Below, in pieces: positions 16,493-23,964 of a stretch of DNA of 38,865 bases. The notes under the pieces were generated by a model. The model did not search any database and was not told the DNA's origin. It was given only the letters and a program-made list of their open reading frames with translations. Position 1 is the stretch's first letter. The number at the start of each line of letters is the position of its first letter. Both the position numbers and the translations under genes were made by a program. The DNA lies in contig DATKKS010000025.1 of assembly GCA_035542815.1 (NCBI GenBank), positions 1-38,865 of the forward strand, read 5' to 3'. Source of the stretch: JACRLI01 sp035542815. Its GTDB lineage: Bacteria > Eisenbacteria > RBG-16-71-46 > JACRLI01.

Positions 16493-16762
16493 CTACTTGC
16501 GAAGTCCCAGCTCTTTGACGATGGAACGGTAACGCTCGACTCGGGTTGCCTTCAGGTAATCCAGAAGCCGCCGGCGTTGACCCACCATCCGGAGCAGCCC
16601 ACGGCGAGAGCTGTGGTCGCGCTTGTGCACGCGAAAGTGCTCCGTCAGGTACTTGATCTTCTCGGTCAGAAGCGCGATCTGAACTTCGGGCGATCCGGAA
16701 TCCATCTCGTGGATCTTGAACTGCCCGATCACCTCGCGCTTCTTCTCCTTACTCAGAGTCAT
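16493..16762 (-). CDS. rpsO: 30S ribosomal protein S15
   Basis: An 89-residue protein of exactly the usual length. Characteristic stretches are FKIHEMDSGSPEVQIALLTE (about 15-34), then LTEHFRVHKRDHSSRRGLL and the C-terminal RRRLLDYL. S15 binds the 16S rRNA central domain early in 30S assembly. The ATG is preceded by a strong GGGAGGTGAG site. Its own promoter seems to lie just after ribF, and the 75-nt leader can fold, which fits the autoregulation known for S15 in several bacteria. Confidence 0.97.
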   Translation of the reverse strand: MTLSKEKKREVIGQFKIHEMDSGSPEVQIALLTEKIKYLTEHFRVHKRDHSSRRGLLRMVGQRRRLLDYLKATRVERYRSIVKELGLRK

Positions 16763-16844
16763 CTGCGAGTCTCACCTCCCGGGTGCAGTGTGTGCGGGAG
16801 GCGCCACACGCCGGTGCAGCAGCCTGATCCCGCTTAGACAACAC

Positions 16845-16872
16845 ATGCTAGCAAATTCCTTTCCAACAGCAA
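16845..16872 (-). promoter_or_regulatory. Candidate rpsO promoter
   Basis: An AT-rich island directly after the ribF stop contains TTGCTG (16867-16872), a 16-nt spacer and TAGCAT (16845-16850). The -10 is preceded by TG at the extended -10 position (TGCTAGCAT). Transcription would start near 16838, giving a 75-nt rpsO leader with the inverted repeat GCGGGA/TCCCGC (16794-16799 and 16828-16833) enclosing a smaller GGCG/CGCC hairpin. Confidence 0.45.
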
Positions 16873-16875
16873 GGC

Positions 16876-17799
16876 CTATCCTGCTCCGGGCTGCGGCGGG
16901 CCCTCCCGAGCCAGGGTCTGGCGGGCCCAATCCTCGTCCAGACGCATCTGCTCCACCAGGTCGTCGGAGCTGTGAAAGCGCTGCTGCCCGCGCTGGAACT
17001 TCATCCATTCCAATAAGATCCACTGATCGCGCAGATCCCCGTGGAAGTCCAGCAGGTACAGCTCCAGCACCCGCTCGCCGGGCCCGAAGGTGGGCTGCGT
17101 CCCCAGGCTCACCAGGCCCGCCCGCTCCCCGAAGCTGCCCCGCGCCCACCCCAGGTAGACCCCGTCGGCCGGCAGGTACACCGGCTCCGCGGGCTCCAGG
17201 TTCGCGGTCGGGAAGCCCAGCATCGCGCCCACCCCCCGTCCAACTCCCACCCGGCCGCTGGTGCTGAAGGGCCGCCCCAGCAGCCCCGCCACCTCCGCCA
17301 CCCGGCCCTCGTCCAGGAGGTGACGCACCCGGGAGCTGCTCACCCGCCCGGCGGCATCGCTCACCGCCTCCACCTGCTCCACTTCGAACCCGTGCTCGCG
17401 GCCCAGCTCGCGCAGCCGGGCCGGGGTGCCTTCCCGGTTCCGCCCCAGGCCGAAGTCGGGGCCCACCACCAGCAGCTCGGTGGCCAGGCGCCCGACCAGG
17501 TAGTGGCGCACGAAGGCCTCGGCCGAGGTCTCGCGCAGCCCGCGATCGAACTTGAGGACCCGGAACTCCTGCGCGCCCCAGGCCGCCAGGAGTTCCGCCT
17601 GCACCCGCAGCGGGGTGAGCGGCGGGCGGGCCGGGGCGTGCCCCAGGACCACGTCCGGGTGCGGGTCCAGGGTGACCACGGTGGGCACCAGCCCGCGGTG
17701 CTCCGCCGCCGACACCAGCCGGTCCACCATCGCCCGGTGGCCCAGGTGCAGCCCGTCGAACACCCCCAGCGTGACCGCGCGCCGCAGCGGGCTGGCCAT
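16876..17799 (-). CDS. ribF: Bifunctional riboflavin kinase / FAD synthetase
   Basis: A 307-residue enzyme that phosphorylates riboflavin to FMN and adenylates FMN to FAD. The N-terminal nucleotidyltransferase domain has LGVFDGLHLGH (11-21, the nucleotide-binding GxFDGxHxGH signature) and SSSRVRHLL. The C-terminal flavokinase domain has the metal and ATP site MLGFPTANL and then PADGVYLGWARG. The ATG shares a base with the truB stop (TGATG). A longer in-frame reading upstream is only a truB shadow. The truB-ribF-rpsO order is widely conserved. Confidence 0.95.
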   Translation of the reverse strand: MASPLRRAVTLGVFDGLHLGHRAMVDRLVSAAEHRGLVPTVVTLDPHPDVVLGHAPARPPLTPLRVQAELLAAWGAQEFRVLKFDRGLRETSAEAFVRHYLVGRLATELLVVGPDFGLGRNREGTPARLRELGREHGFEVEQVEAVSDAAGRVSSSRVRHLLDEGRVAEVAGLLGRPFSTSGRVGVGRGVGAMLGFPTANLEPAEPVYLPADGVYLGWARGSFGERAGLVSLGTQPTFGPGERVLELYLLDFHGDLRDQWILLEWMKFQRGQQRFHSSDDLVEQMRLDEDWARQTLAREGPPQPGAG

Positions 17800-18719
17800 C
17801 ACGCCGGGCTCAGGCGGGTCGCCGCGCGCTGCAGCACGCGCCGCAGCCGCCCCCCGCCGGTCACGGGATCGGGCTCCGCCACCGCCAGCGGCTCGCGCGA
17901 CCCGTCCACCAGGAGGAACCGCACTCCCTCCCCCTGGGGCACCGGGTCCAGCAGCTGATCGGGGCGCGGCGAGCGGCCGAAGCGCAGGTCCCCCAGATAC
18001 TCCTCCCGCACCCGCACCGTGGGGGCGTCCCCGAACGCCCGGCGCAGCGGCACCAGCGCCGCGCGCAGCGCCTCGCGCTGCGCCGGCTGCTCGGCGGTGA
18101 CGGCCAGAGCGTCCTCCACCCGGTACGGGCCCACCCGGGTGCGGCGGAGCGCCGCCAGGTGCGCCACCGTGCCCAGCGCGCACCCCAGATCCCGCGCCAG
18201 GGAGCGGATGTAGGTGCCGCGCCCGCAGCGCACCCGCAGGGTCAGGTCGGGCGGGGCGCACTCCAGCAGCTCCATCTCGTGCACCGTGACCCGCCGGCTC
18301 TTGAGGTCGAAGCTCTCCCCGCCGCGCGCCCGCTCGTAGGCCCGGACGCCGTCCACCTTGAGCGCGGAGTAGCGCGGAGGCACCTGTTCGAACTCGCCCC
18401 GGAAGGCGGCCAGGGCGGCCTCCACGCGCTCCGGCGTGAGCGGCGGCACCGGGGCGGTCTGGGTCACCGCGCCCTCGGCGTCCTCGGTCTCGGTGGCCGT
18501 CCCCAGGCGCACCACCGCCTGGTACACCTTCCCGGCCCCCATGAGGATCTCGGTCAGCTTGGTGCCCTCCCCGACCGCCACCAGCAGCAGCCCGGTGGCC
18601 ATGGGATCGAGCGAGCCGGCGTGGCCGGCGTGCCGGCAGCGGGCCGTCCGGCGCACCTTCTCCACCACCTGGTGGGAGGTCAGCCCGGGCCCCTTGTCGA
18701 CCAGCAGGATGCCGTCCAT
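17799..18719 (-). CDS. truB: tRNA pseudouridine-55 synthase
   Basis: A 306-residue enzyme that isomerises U55 in the tRNA T-loop. The N terminus MDGILLVDKGPGLTSHQVV and the catalytic motif GHAGSLDPMATGLL, with nucleophile D38, are diagnostic. Other family marks are YQAVVRLGTATETEDAEG and RVRCGRGTYIRSLARDLG. The C-terminal PUA-like region is present. The ATG immediately follows the rbfA stop (TAGATG), and its stop overlaps ribF. No clear ribosome binding site precedes it, so it probably depends on translational coupling with rbfA. Confidence 0.96.
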   Translation of the reverse strand: MDGILLVDKGPGLTSHQVVEKVRRTARCRHAGHAGSLDPMATGLLLVAVGEGTKLTEILMGAGKVYQAVVRLGTATETEDAEGAVTQTAPVPPLTPERVEAALAAFRGEFEQVPPRYSALKVDGVRAYERARGGESFDLKSRRVTVHEMELLECAPPDLTLRVRCGRGTYIRSLARDLGCALGTVAHLAALRRTRVGPYRVEDALAVTAEQPAQREALRAALVPLRRAFGDAPTVRVREEYLGDLRFGRSPRPDQLLDPVPQGEGVRFLLVDGSREPLAVAEPDPVTGGGRLRRVLQRAATRLSPA

Positions 18720-19091
18720 CTAGGAGGGCTCGTCGGTGCCGCCGTCGGGAGGGGCGCCCTCGCGCAGCAGCTGCTGGATGCGCTGGGCGTGCTCCAGCGA
18801 GTGGTCGGCCTTGAAGTGCAGCGCCGGCAGATTGCGGAGGTCCAGCCGGCGGGAGGCCAGCTCCCGCCACACGTACGGCGAGGCGCGGTTCAGGAGCGCC
18901 ACCTTGGGCTCGAACTCCTCGGCCGGCCCCAGGAAGGACACGAACACGGTGGCATTCCGCAGGTCGGCGGCCACCTCCACGCGGGTCACCGTGACGAAAC
19001 CCAGGCGCGGGTCGCGGACCCGCGTCTCCAGCACGTCGGCCACTTCCTGGCGCAGCAGGTCGGCCACCCGGGTGAGCCGGTTGCCCTTCAT
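18720..19091 (-). CDS. rbfA: Ribosome-binding factor A
   Basis: A 123-residue single KH-domain protein needed for late 30S maturation. It has NRLTRVADLLRQEVADVLET at the N terminus, RDPRLGFVTVTRVEVAADL in the middle and VWRELASRRLDLRNLPALHF near the C terminus, all typical of RbfA. The ATG shares its first base with the stop of the upstream DUF503 gene (TGATG). In-frame Gly/Arg-rich sequence upstream of this ATG is a shadow of that gene. Confidence 0.95.
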   Translation of the reverse strand: MKGNRLTRVADLLRQEVADVLETRVRDPRLGFVTVTRVEVAADLRNATVFVSFLGPAEEFEPKVALLNRASPYVWRELASRRLDLRNLPALHFKADHSLEHAQRIQQLLREGAPPDGGTDEPS

Positions 19092-19372
19092 CAGCGGATG
19101 TCCCTCTCCAGCTCCAGGACCTCGGCGCGCGGATCGGACTCCAGCAAGCGGACCACCGCGTCCAGCTGCGCCGCCACGTGCGCGTGCTCCCCGCCCACCA
19201 CCGCCACCGCCAGGGTCGCCCGCTGCCACCGGTCCTCGGGGTCCACCTCGGCCACCGAGGCGTTGTAGCGGCTGCGCACCCGCTCCTTGAGCGAACTCAC
19301 CACCGCGCGCCGGTCCTTGAGGGAGCGCGAAGCAGGGATGAAGAACTGCACCTTGAGCGAGCCTACAAACAT
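19091..19372 (-). CDS. ylxP: DUF503 / YlxP family protein
   Basis: A 93-residue cytoplasmic protein with the DUF503 (PF04456) pattern: an opening FVGSLKVQFFIPASRSLKDR, then VVSSLKERVRSRYNASVAEV and a C-terminal acidic stretch. Its place between infB and rbfA matches Bacillus ylxP, a gene thought to help translation or ribosome assembly. No catalytic residues are evident. The ATG is chosen at the start of the first beta strand; no strong ribosome binding site is seen. A 152-bp GC-rich gap with a hairpin separates it from infB. Confidence 0.9.
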   Translation of the reverse strand: MFVGSLKVQFFIPASRSLKDRRAVVSSLKERVRSRYNASVAEVDPEDRWQRATLAVAVVGGEHAHVAAQLDAVVRLLESDPRAEVLELERDIR

Positions 19373-19494
19373 GATTTCGGGGAGCAGGAACGGCCCGGCC
19401 GGCGGGGCGGGCGGCGTCGGCCGATGCGGGGGATGCGCCCCCGGGCGCGCGGGCCGGCCCGGGCCCCGCCCGGCACGGCCGCCGGAGGGGCGCC

Positions 19495-19518
19495 CGGCGG
19501 GGCGGAGCCGCCCCGCCG
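19495..19518 (-). terminator. GC stem-loop just after infB
   Basis: An 11-bp perfect inverted repeat (19495-19505 with 19508-19518) with a 2-nt spacer, so about 10 pairs with a 4-nt loop, starts 7 nt after the infB stop. It is followed by a long GC-rich tract with no T-run. It could be a terminator-like or RNA-protecting element separating infB from the ylxP-rbfA-truB-ribF block. Confidence 0.45.
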
Positions 19519-19524
19519 CCGGCC

Positions 19525-21813
19525 CTAGGCCAGCGTCCTCGCGACCTCCTCCAGCTCGTAGGCCTCGATCACGTCCCCCTCGCGGTAGTCGCCGAAACCG
19601 TCCAGGGTGATGCCGCACTCGAAGCCCGCGGCCACCTCCTTCACGTCCTCCTTGAAGCGCTTGAGCGTGCCGATGCGGCCGTCGAAGGCCACCTCGCCGG
19701 CGCGCAGCAGGCGGGCCCGGGCGCCGCGCGGGATGTTGCCGCTGGCCACGTAGCAGCCCGCCACCGTGCCGGCCTTGGACAGCTTGAAGACGTTCCGGAT
19801 CTCGGCCTTGCCCAGCACCGTCTCGCGGATCTCGGGCTTGAGCAGGCCGGACATGGCCGCCTTGATGTCCTCCTCGGCCTTGTAGATGATGTCGTAGCTC
19901 CGGATGTCCACCTTCTCGCGGGCCCCCAGCGAGCGCGCCGCAGGCTCCACCCGCACCTGGAAGCCCAGGATCACCGCGTCCGAGGCGGCCGCCAGCAGCA
20001 CGTCCGACTCGGACACGTTGCCCACGCCGGAGTGGATGATGCGCAGCTGCACCTCGTCGGTCCCCAGGCCGGTGAGGTGGTCGGACAGCGCCTCGGCGGT
20101 GCCGTCCACGTCGGCCTTGATGATCAGCCGCAGCTCGCTGCGCTCGCCCTGCTTCACCCGCTCCGAGATGTCCGCCAGGGTCATGTGGTGGAAGGCGCGC
20201 TGCTCCTGCTCGCGCAGCAGCTGCTGGCGGCGCGTGGCGATCTCCCGCGCCTCCCGCTCCTCCGCCAGCACCTGGAAGGTGTCCCCCGCGGTAGGCGCGC
20301 CGGAGAAGCCGGTCACCTCCACCGGGACCGACGGGCCGGCCTGGTTCAGCCGCTCGCCGCGGTGGTTGCTCATGGCCCGCACCTTCCCGTACTGGCTGCC
20401 GGCCACGAACGCGTCGCCCACGCGCAGCGTCCCGGTCTGCACCAGCACCGTGACCACCGTGCCTCGGCCGGGCTCCTTGCGGGCCTCCACCACCACCCCC
20501 CGGGCGCGCCGGCCCGGGCTGGCCTTCAGCTCCATCATCTCGGCCCGCAGCAGGATCATCTCCAGCAGGTGGTCGATTCCGATCTCCTTCTTGGCCGAGA
20601 CCTCGCACATGATGGTGTCGCCGCCGAACTCCTCGGCCACCAGCTTGTACTTGGTGAGGTCCTGGCGCACCAGGTCGGCGCGCGCCGCGGGCAGGTCGAT
20701 CTTGTTGATGGCCACGATGATCGGCACGTTGGCCGCGCGCGCATGGTCGATCGCCTCCACCGTCTGGGGCATCACCCGGTCGTCGGCGGCCACCACCAGC
20801 ACCACGATGTCGGTCGCCTGCGCGCCCCGCGCGCGCATCGAGGTGAAGGCCTCGTGGCCCGGGGTGTCCAGGAAGGTGATCTGCTTGCCGTGCACGTTCA
20901 CCGAGTAGGCGCCGATGTGCTGGGTGATCCCGCCGGCCTCCCCCTCGACCACGTGGCTCTTCCGGATCTTGTCCAGGAGCAGGGTCTTGCCGTGGTCCAC
21001 GTGGCCCATGATGGTCACCACCGGGGCCCGCGGCGCGGCTTCCTCGGGGGCCTCCTCGTCCTCCTCCAGCTCCTCCGCGCCGTACTCGGCCACGAACTCC
21101 ACCCGGTAGCCGAACTCGTCCGCCACCGCCTCGATCAGGTCGCGGTCCAGCCGCCGGTTGATGGTCACCATGGAGCCCAGCCGCATGCAGGCCGCGATGA
21201 CCTCCTGCGGCTTGACCTCCATCTGCCCCGCCAGCTCGGACACGCTGAGGAACTCCGTGACGTGGAGGACGTGCAGGTCCTCCTCCACCGCCGGGCCCTC
21301 GCCCCGCTCGCGGTGCCGCCGGGCATGCGGCCGGGAGCCCGCGTCCAGCGAGGCCAGGGTGCGCTTGACGCTCTCGGCCACCAGCCGCTCGTCCACCACC
21401 CGCTTCTTCCTCTTGGCTCCGCGCGGCCCGCGGCGGCGCTCGCCGGGGCGCATCGCGGGGCCCGCCGAGGGCCGCGACGGCGCGGCCGGCCGGGGCGGCG
21501 CCTGGGCCGGGGCGGCGGGCGCGGCGGCGTGGGCCGCGGGCGCCGCCGGCGGGTGCGCGGGCGCGGCTGCGGCCGCCGCTGCGGCCGCCGCGGCCTTCAC
21601 CCGGGCCGCCTCCTTCTCCTTCTTGCGGGCCATCTCCTCCTTGGCCGCCTCGACGTCCCGGGCGAACTTCACCCGCAGCCGGGCCACGACCTCCTCGTCA
21701 ATGGAGCTCATGTGGCTCTTGACCTGGATCTGGAGGCCCCGGAGGGTCTCCAGCAGCGCCTCGCTGGAGACGTGGAACTCCTTGGCGGCTTCGTACACGC
21801 GGATCTTCTTCAA
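19525..21813 (-). CDS. infB: Translation initiation factor IF-2
   Basis: A 762-residue GTPase that places initiator tRNA on the 30S subunit. The N-terminal IF2-N domain (KKIRVYEAAKEFHVSSEALL) is followed by a charged stretch, a run of 11 alanines (about 74-84), and an Ala/Pro linker. The GTPase motifs are G1 GHVDHGKT (270-277), a switch I region AGGITQHIGAY, G3 DTPGH, G4 NKID and G5 SAK; domains II-IV follow. The start is TTG, 4 nt after the nusA stop, with GAGG 9 nt upstream; no in-frame ATG or GTG fits. The Ala/Pro linker is typical of high-GC genomes. Confidence 0.96.
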   Translation of the reverse strand: MKKIRVYEAAKEFHVSSEALLETLRGLQIQVKSHMSSIDEEVVARLRVKFARDVEAAKEEMARKKEKEAARVKAAAAAAAAAAAPAHPPAAPAAHAAAPAAPAQAPPRPAAPSRPSAGPAMRPGERRRGPRGAKRKKRVVDERLVAESVKRTLASLDAGSRPHARRHRERGEGPAVEEDLHVLHVTEFLSVSELAGQMEVKPQEVIAACMRLGSMVTINRRLDRDLIEAVADEFGYRVEFVAEYGAEELEEDEEAPEEAAPRAPVVTIMGHVDHGKTLLLDKIRKSHVVEGEAGGITQHIGAYSVNVHGKQITFLDTPGHEAFTSMRARGAQATDIVVLVVAADDRVMPQTVEAIDHARAANVPIIVAINKIDLPAARADLVRQDLTKYKLVAEEFGGDTIMCEVSAKKEIGIDHLLEMILLRAEMMELKASPGRRARGVVVEARKEPGRGTVVTVLVQTGTLRVGDAFVAGSQYGKVRAMSNHRGERLNQAGPSVPVEVTGFSGAPTAGDTFQVLAEEREAREIATRRQQLLREQEQRAFHHMTLADISERVKQGERSELRLIIKADVDGTAEALSDHLTGLGTDEVQLRIIHSGVGNVSESDVLLAAASDAVILGFQVRVEPAARSLGAREKVDIRSYDIIYKAEEDIKAAMSGLLKPEIRETVLGKAEIRNVFKLSKAGTVAGCYVASGNIPRGARARLLRAGEVAFDGRIGTLKRFKEDVKEVAAGFECGITLDGFGDYREGDVIEAYELEEVARTLA

Positions 21814-21817
21814 GGTC

Positions 21818-23293
21818 TCATTCCTCGATCGAGCCCGGAACCGGGGGCTCCTCGGCCGCGCCCTGCGCGGGCTCCTCCGGCGCGCCGGCCGGCTCCGCCG
21901 CGGCGGGCTCCGCCACGGCAGGCGCCTCGGGGGCCGCCTCGGCGGAGGCCTCGGCCGGCGCCTCGGCCGGCGCCTCAACCGGCGCCTCGGGCGGCGCGTC
22001 GGCGGGGGTCTCGGCCGCCGCCGGCCCCTGCGCGGCCCTCGCCCGCACTTCCGCCATCACGTCGCGCGCTCGCTGCAGCAACTTCTCGGCGGTCTTCTCG
22101 CCGATGCCCTGGATCTGCTGGAGCCGCTCCACCGTGGCCACCTCCAGGTCCGCGACCGTCTCGATGCCCTCCTCCACCAGCCGTTCCTTGATCTTCTCGC
22201 CCACCCCGGTGAGTTCCTCGATGTCCACGCGCAGCGCGCGCTCGGCGGCGCGGCGGGCCTCCAGCTCGGTGCGGGAGATGAGGTCGATTTTCCAGCCGCT
22301 GAGCTTGGTGGCCAGCCGGGCGTTCTGGCCCAGCTTGCCGATGGCCAGCGACAGCTGGTCGTCCGCCACCACCACCTCCATGGAGTGCTCCTCGTCGTCC
22401 TTGGGGGTGGCGGAGATGACCTTGGCCGGCGACAGCGAGCGGCTCACGAAGATGGACGCATCCATGCTCCACGGCACGATGTCGATGCGCTCCCCGCCCA
22501 GCTCGCGCACGATGGACTGCACCCGGGCGCCCTTCACCCCCACGCACGAGCCCACCGCGTCCACCCGGTCCTCGTGCGAGGTCACCGCGATCTTGGAGCG
22601 CGACCCGGCCTCGCGGGCCACGCCCTTGATCTCCACGATGCCGTCCGCGATCTCCGGCACCTCCGCCCGGAACAGGTGCTTCAGGAACTCGGGGCTGGTG
22701 CGCGAGAGGATCACCTGCGGCCCCTTGGACTCCTTCTCCACGTTCAGGATCACCGCCCGCACGATGTCGGACTGGTGGTAGCGGTCCCGGGGCATGAGCT
22801 CGCGCGAGGGCAGCAGCGCCTCGGTGCGGTCCAGCTTCACCAGCACGTTCCCGCGGTCCACCTGCTGGACCGCCCCGCGGACCAGCGCCCCCACCTTGTT
22901 CTCGTATTCGCGGTACACGCGGTCGCGTTCCGCCTCCCGCACCCGCTGGATCAGCACCTGCTTGGCCGCCTGGATGGCGTTCCGGCCGAACTCCTCGTAG
23001 GCCAGCGGGAAGTCCAGCACGTCCTCGGGCCCCGACCCGGGACGCACCGCCTGGGCCTCGGCCACCGAGATCTCGCAGGACGGGTCCTCGACCGTCTCCA
23101 CCACCTTCTTGTGGGCCACCACCTGGAAGGTGCCCTGCTGGTCGTCGAACTTCACGTCCACCACGGCGTTCAGGCCGATCTTCTTCTTGGCGGCGGAGAG
23201 GATGCTGTTCTCGAGCGTCTCCACCAGCGTGGCCCGGTCCACCCCGCGCTCCCGCGCCAGGCTCTCCAGGGCCTGCACCAACTGCTGGTTCAT
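21818..23293 (-). CDS. nusA: Transcription termination/antitermination factor NusA
   Basis: A 491-residue RNA polymerase-binding factor. Order: N-terminal polymerase-binding domain (1-130, with LVETLENSILSAAKKKIG), S1 domain (about 135-200), KH1 (GSRSKIAVTS, VDAVGSCVGVKGARVQSIV), KH2 (LSLAIGKLGQNARLATKLSG), two helix-hairpin-helix units in the C-terminal part (LTGVGEKI and IQGIGEKTAEKLL), and an Ala/Pro/Glu-rich tail of about 60 residues. The ATG overlaps the rimP stop as ATGA. It may regulate its own operon through the terminator before rimP. The tail is encoded in part by a 12-bp repeat. Confidence 0.96.
   Translation of the reverse strand: MNQQLVQALESLARERGVDRATLVETLENSILSAAKKKIGLNAVVDVKFDDQQGTFQVVAHKKVVETVEDPSCEISVAEAQAVRPGSGPEDVLDFPLAYEEFGRNAIQAAKQVLIQRVREAERDRVYREYENKVGALVRGAVQQVDRGNVLVKLDRTEALLPSRELMPRDRYHQSDIVRAVILNVEKESKGPQVILSRTSPEFLKHLFRAEVPEIADGIVEIKGVAREAGSRSKIAVTSHEDRVDAVGSCVGVKGARVQSIVRELGGERIDIVPWSMDASIFVSRSLSPAKVISATPKDDEEHSMEVVVADDQLSLAIGKLGQNARLATKLSGWKIDLISRTELEARRAAERALRVDIEELTGVGEKIKERLVEEGIETVADLEVATVERLQQIQGIGEKTAEKLLQRARDVMAEVRARAAQGPAAAETPADAPPEAPVEAPAEAPAEASAEAAPEAPAVAEPAAAEPAGAPEEPAQGAAEEPPVPGSIEE
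21951..22022. repeat. Six degenerate 12-bp repeats within the nusA tail
   Basis: Six consecutive 12-bp units close to TCGGCCGGCGCC (plus-strand sense) encode, on the minus strand, a tetrapeptide repeat of the EAPA/EAPV type in the acidic NusA C-terminal tail. Being in frame, copy-number changes would alter tail length without breaking the gene. Confidence 0.7.
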
Positions 23294-23781
23294 CGGTTCA
23301 TGCCTTTCCTGTGCTGCTCCCACGGATCGACCGCCAGGCGCGCCCGGCGCACGTTGTCCCACTCCAGGAGGACCGTCCCGCCGTCCTGGCCCTCGGGCGC
23401 GAGCCGCACCGCGGTGCCCTCCACCCCGTCCAGGCGGCCCTTGAAGTGGCGCCGGCCGTCCACCGGGAGCTTCAGCTCCACCTCGGCCAGCTCGCCCTGG
23501 AAGCGCTCGACGTGCTGGAGCCGGGTCAGCGGCCGGTTGATGCCCGGCGAGGAGACCTCGAGGAAGTACGCGAACGGGACGGCGTCCCGCTGGTCCAGGG
23601 CCTCGGACACCTTGCGGCTCACGAAGGCGCAGTCCTTGAGGGTGACCCCCCCGGGCTGGTCGATGAGCAAGCGCAGCACCCGGCGGCGGCCCAGGGGGGC
23701 CAGCTCCAGATCCACCAGCTCGACGCCGTAAAGCTCGGTCACCTCGGCGATCAGCCGGTGGATCTCGTGCAGAATCTCCAC
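23290..23781 (-). CDS. rimP: Ribosome maturation factor RimP
   Basis: A 163-residue protein for 30S maturation. The N-terminal domain has VELVDLELAPLGRRRVLRLL, then DQPGGVTLKDCAFVSRKVSE and the family core FLEVSSPGINRPLTRLQHVE; a small SH3-like C-terminal domain follows. The GTG start is preceded by GGAGGGGGA, a purine-rich site. In-frame coding reaches further upstream to an ATG at 23868, but that part would translate the terminator hairpin and its T-run (several Phe codons), so it is rejected. It heads the conserved rimP-nusA-infB order. Confidence 0.92.
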   Translation of the reverse strand: MEILHEIHRLIAEVTELYGVELVDLELAPLGRRRVLRLLIDQPGGVTLKDCAFVSRKVSEALDQRDAVPFAYFLEVSSPGINRPLTRLQHVERFQGELAEVELKLPVDGRRHFKGRLDGVEGTAVRLAPEGQDGGTVLLEWDNVRRARLAVDPWEQHRKGMNR

Positions 23782-23817
23782 TCCCCCTCCGCGGGACGGG
23801 CGCCCCGGCGCGGGTCG

Positions 23818-23845
23818 AAAAAAAAAGTGGAGCGCCCCTCCACTT
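23818..23845 (-). terminator. Intrinsic terminator in the rimP leader
   Basis: A perfect 8-bp stem (23838-23845 with 23825-23832) and 5-nt loop are followed on the minus strand by an unbroken T-run (23826-23818). This is the clearest rho-independent terminator in the window. It lies between the M28/sprA genes and rimP, and downstream of the candidate rimP promoter, so it may both end sprA transcripts and attenuate the nusA operon. Confidence 0.88.
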
Positions 23846-23856
23846 CGTCGCATAGA

Positions 23857-23886
23857 GATATACCGCACCCGGCGGGCCCCTGTAAA
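23857..23886 (-). promoter_or_regulatory. Candidate rimP-nusA-infB promoter
   Basis: On the minus strand TTTACA (23881-23886) and TATATC (23857-23862) are separated by 18 nt; they match consensus at five and four positions. Transcription would start near 23850, five nt before the terminator stem, so early RNAs would meet the terminator at once. No comparable promoter is seen between the terminator and the rimP start. Confidence 0.5.
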
Positions 23887-23964
23887 GGGGAAAAGCCCCG
23901 CCCGGCAATGCGTTGCCGATCCGATAATTGACCCCCCGGGCCGGCGGCCCCGGGGCCCGGCCGG

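Noticed and set aside
23782..23868. An N-terminally longer RimP starting at the ATG at 23868
   Set aside because: The added residues are translated from the terminator stem and its T-run and do not resemble RimP; the GTG at 23781 has a purine-rich site and begins at the normal family N terminus.
23846..23964. A tRNA gene upstream of rimP, as with metY in enterobacteria
   Set aside because: No cloverleaf, T-loop GTTCGA-type sequence or CCA end is present; only short hairpins and the promoter/terminator pair are seen.
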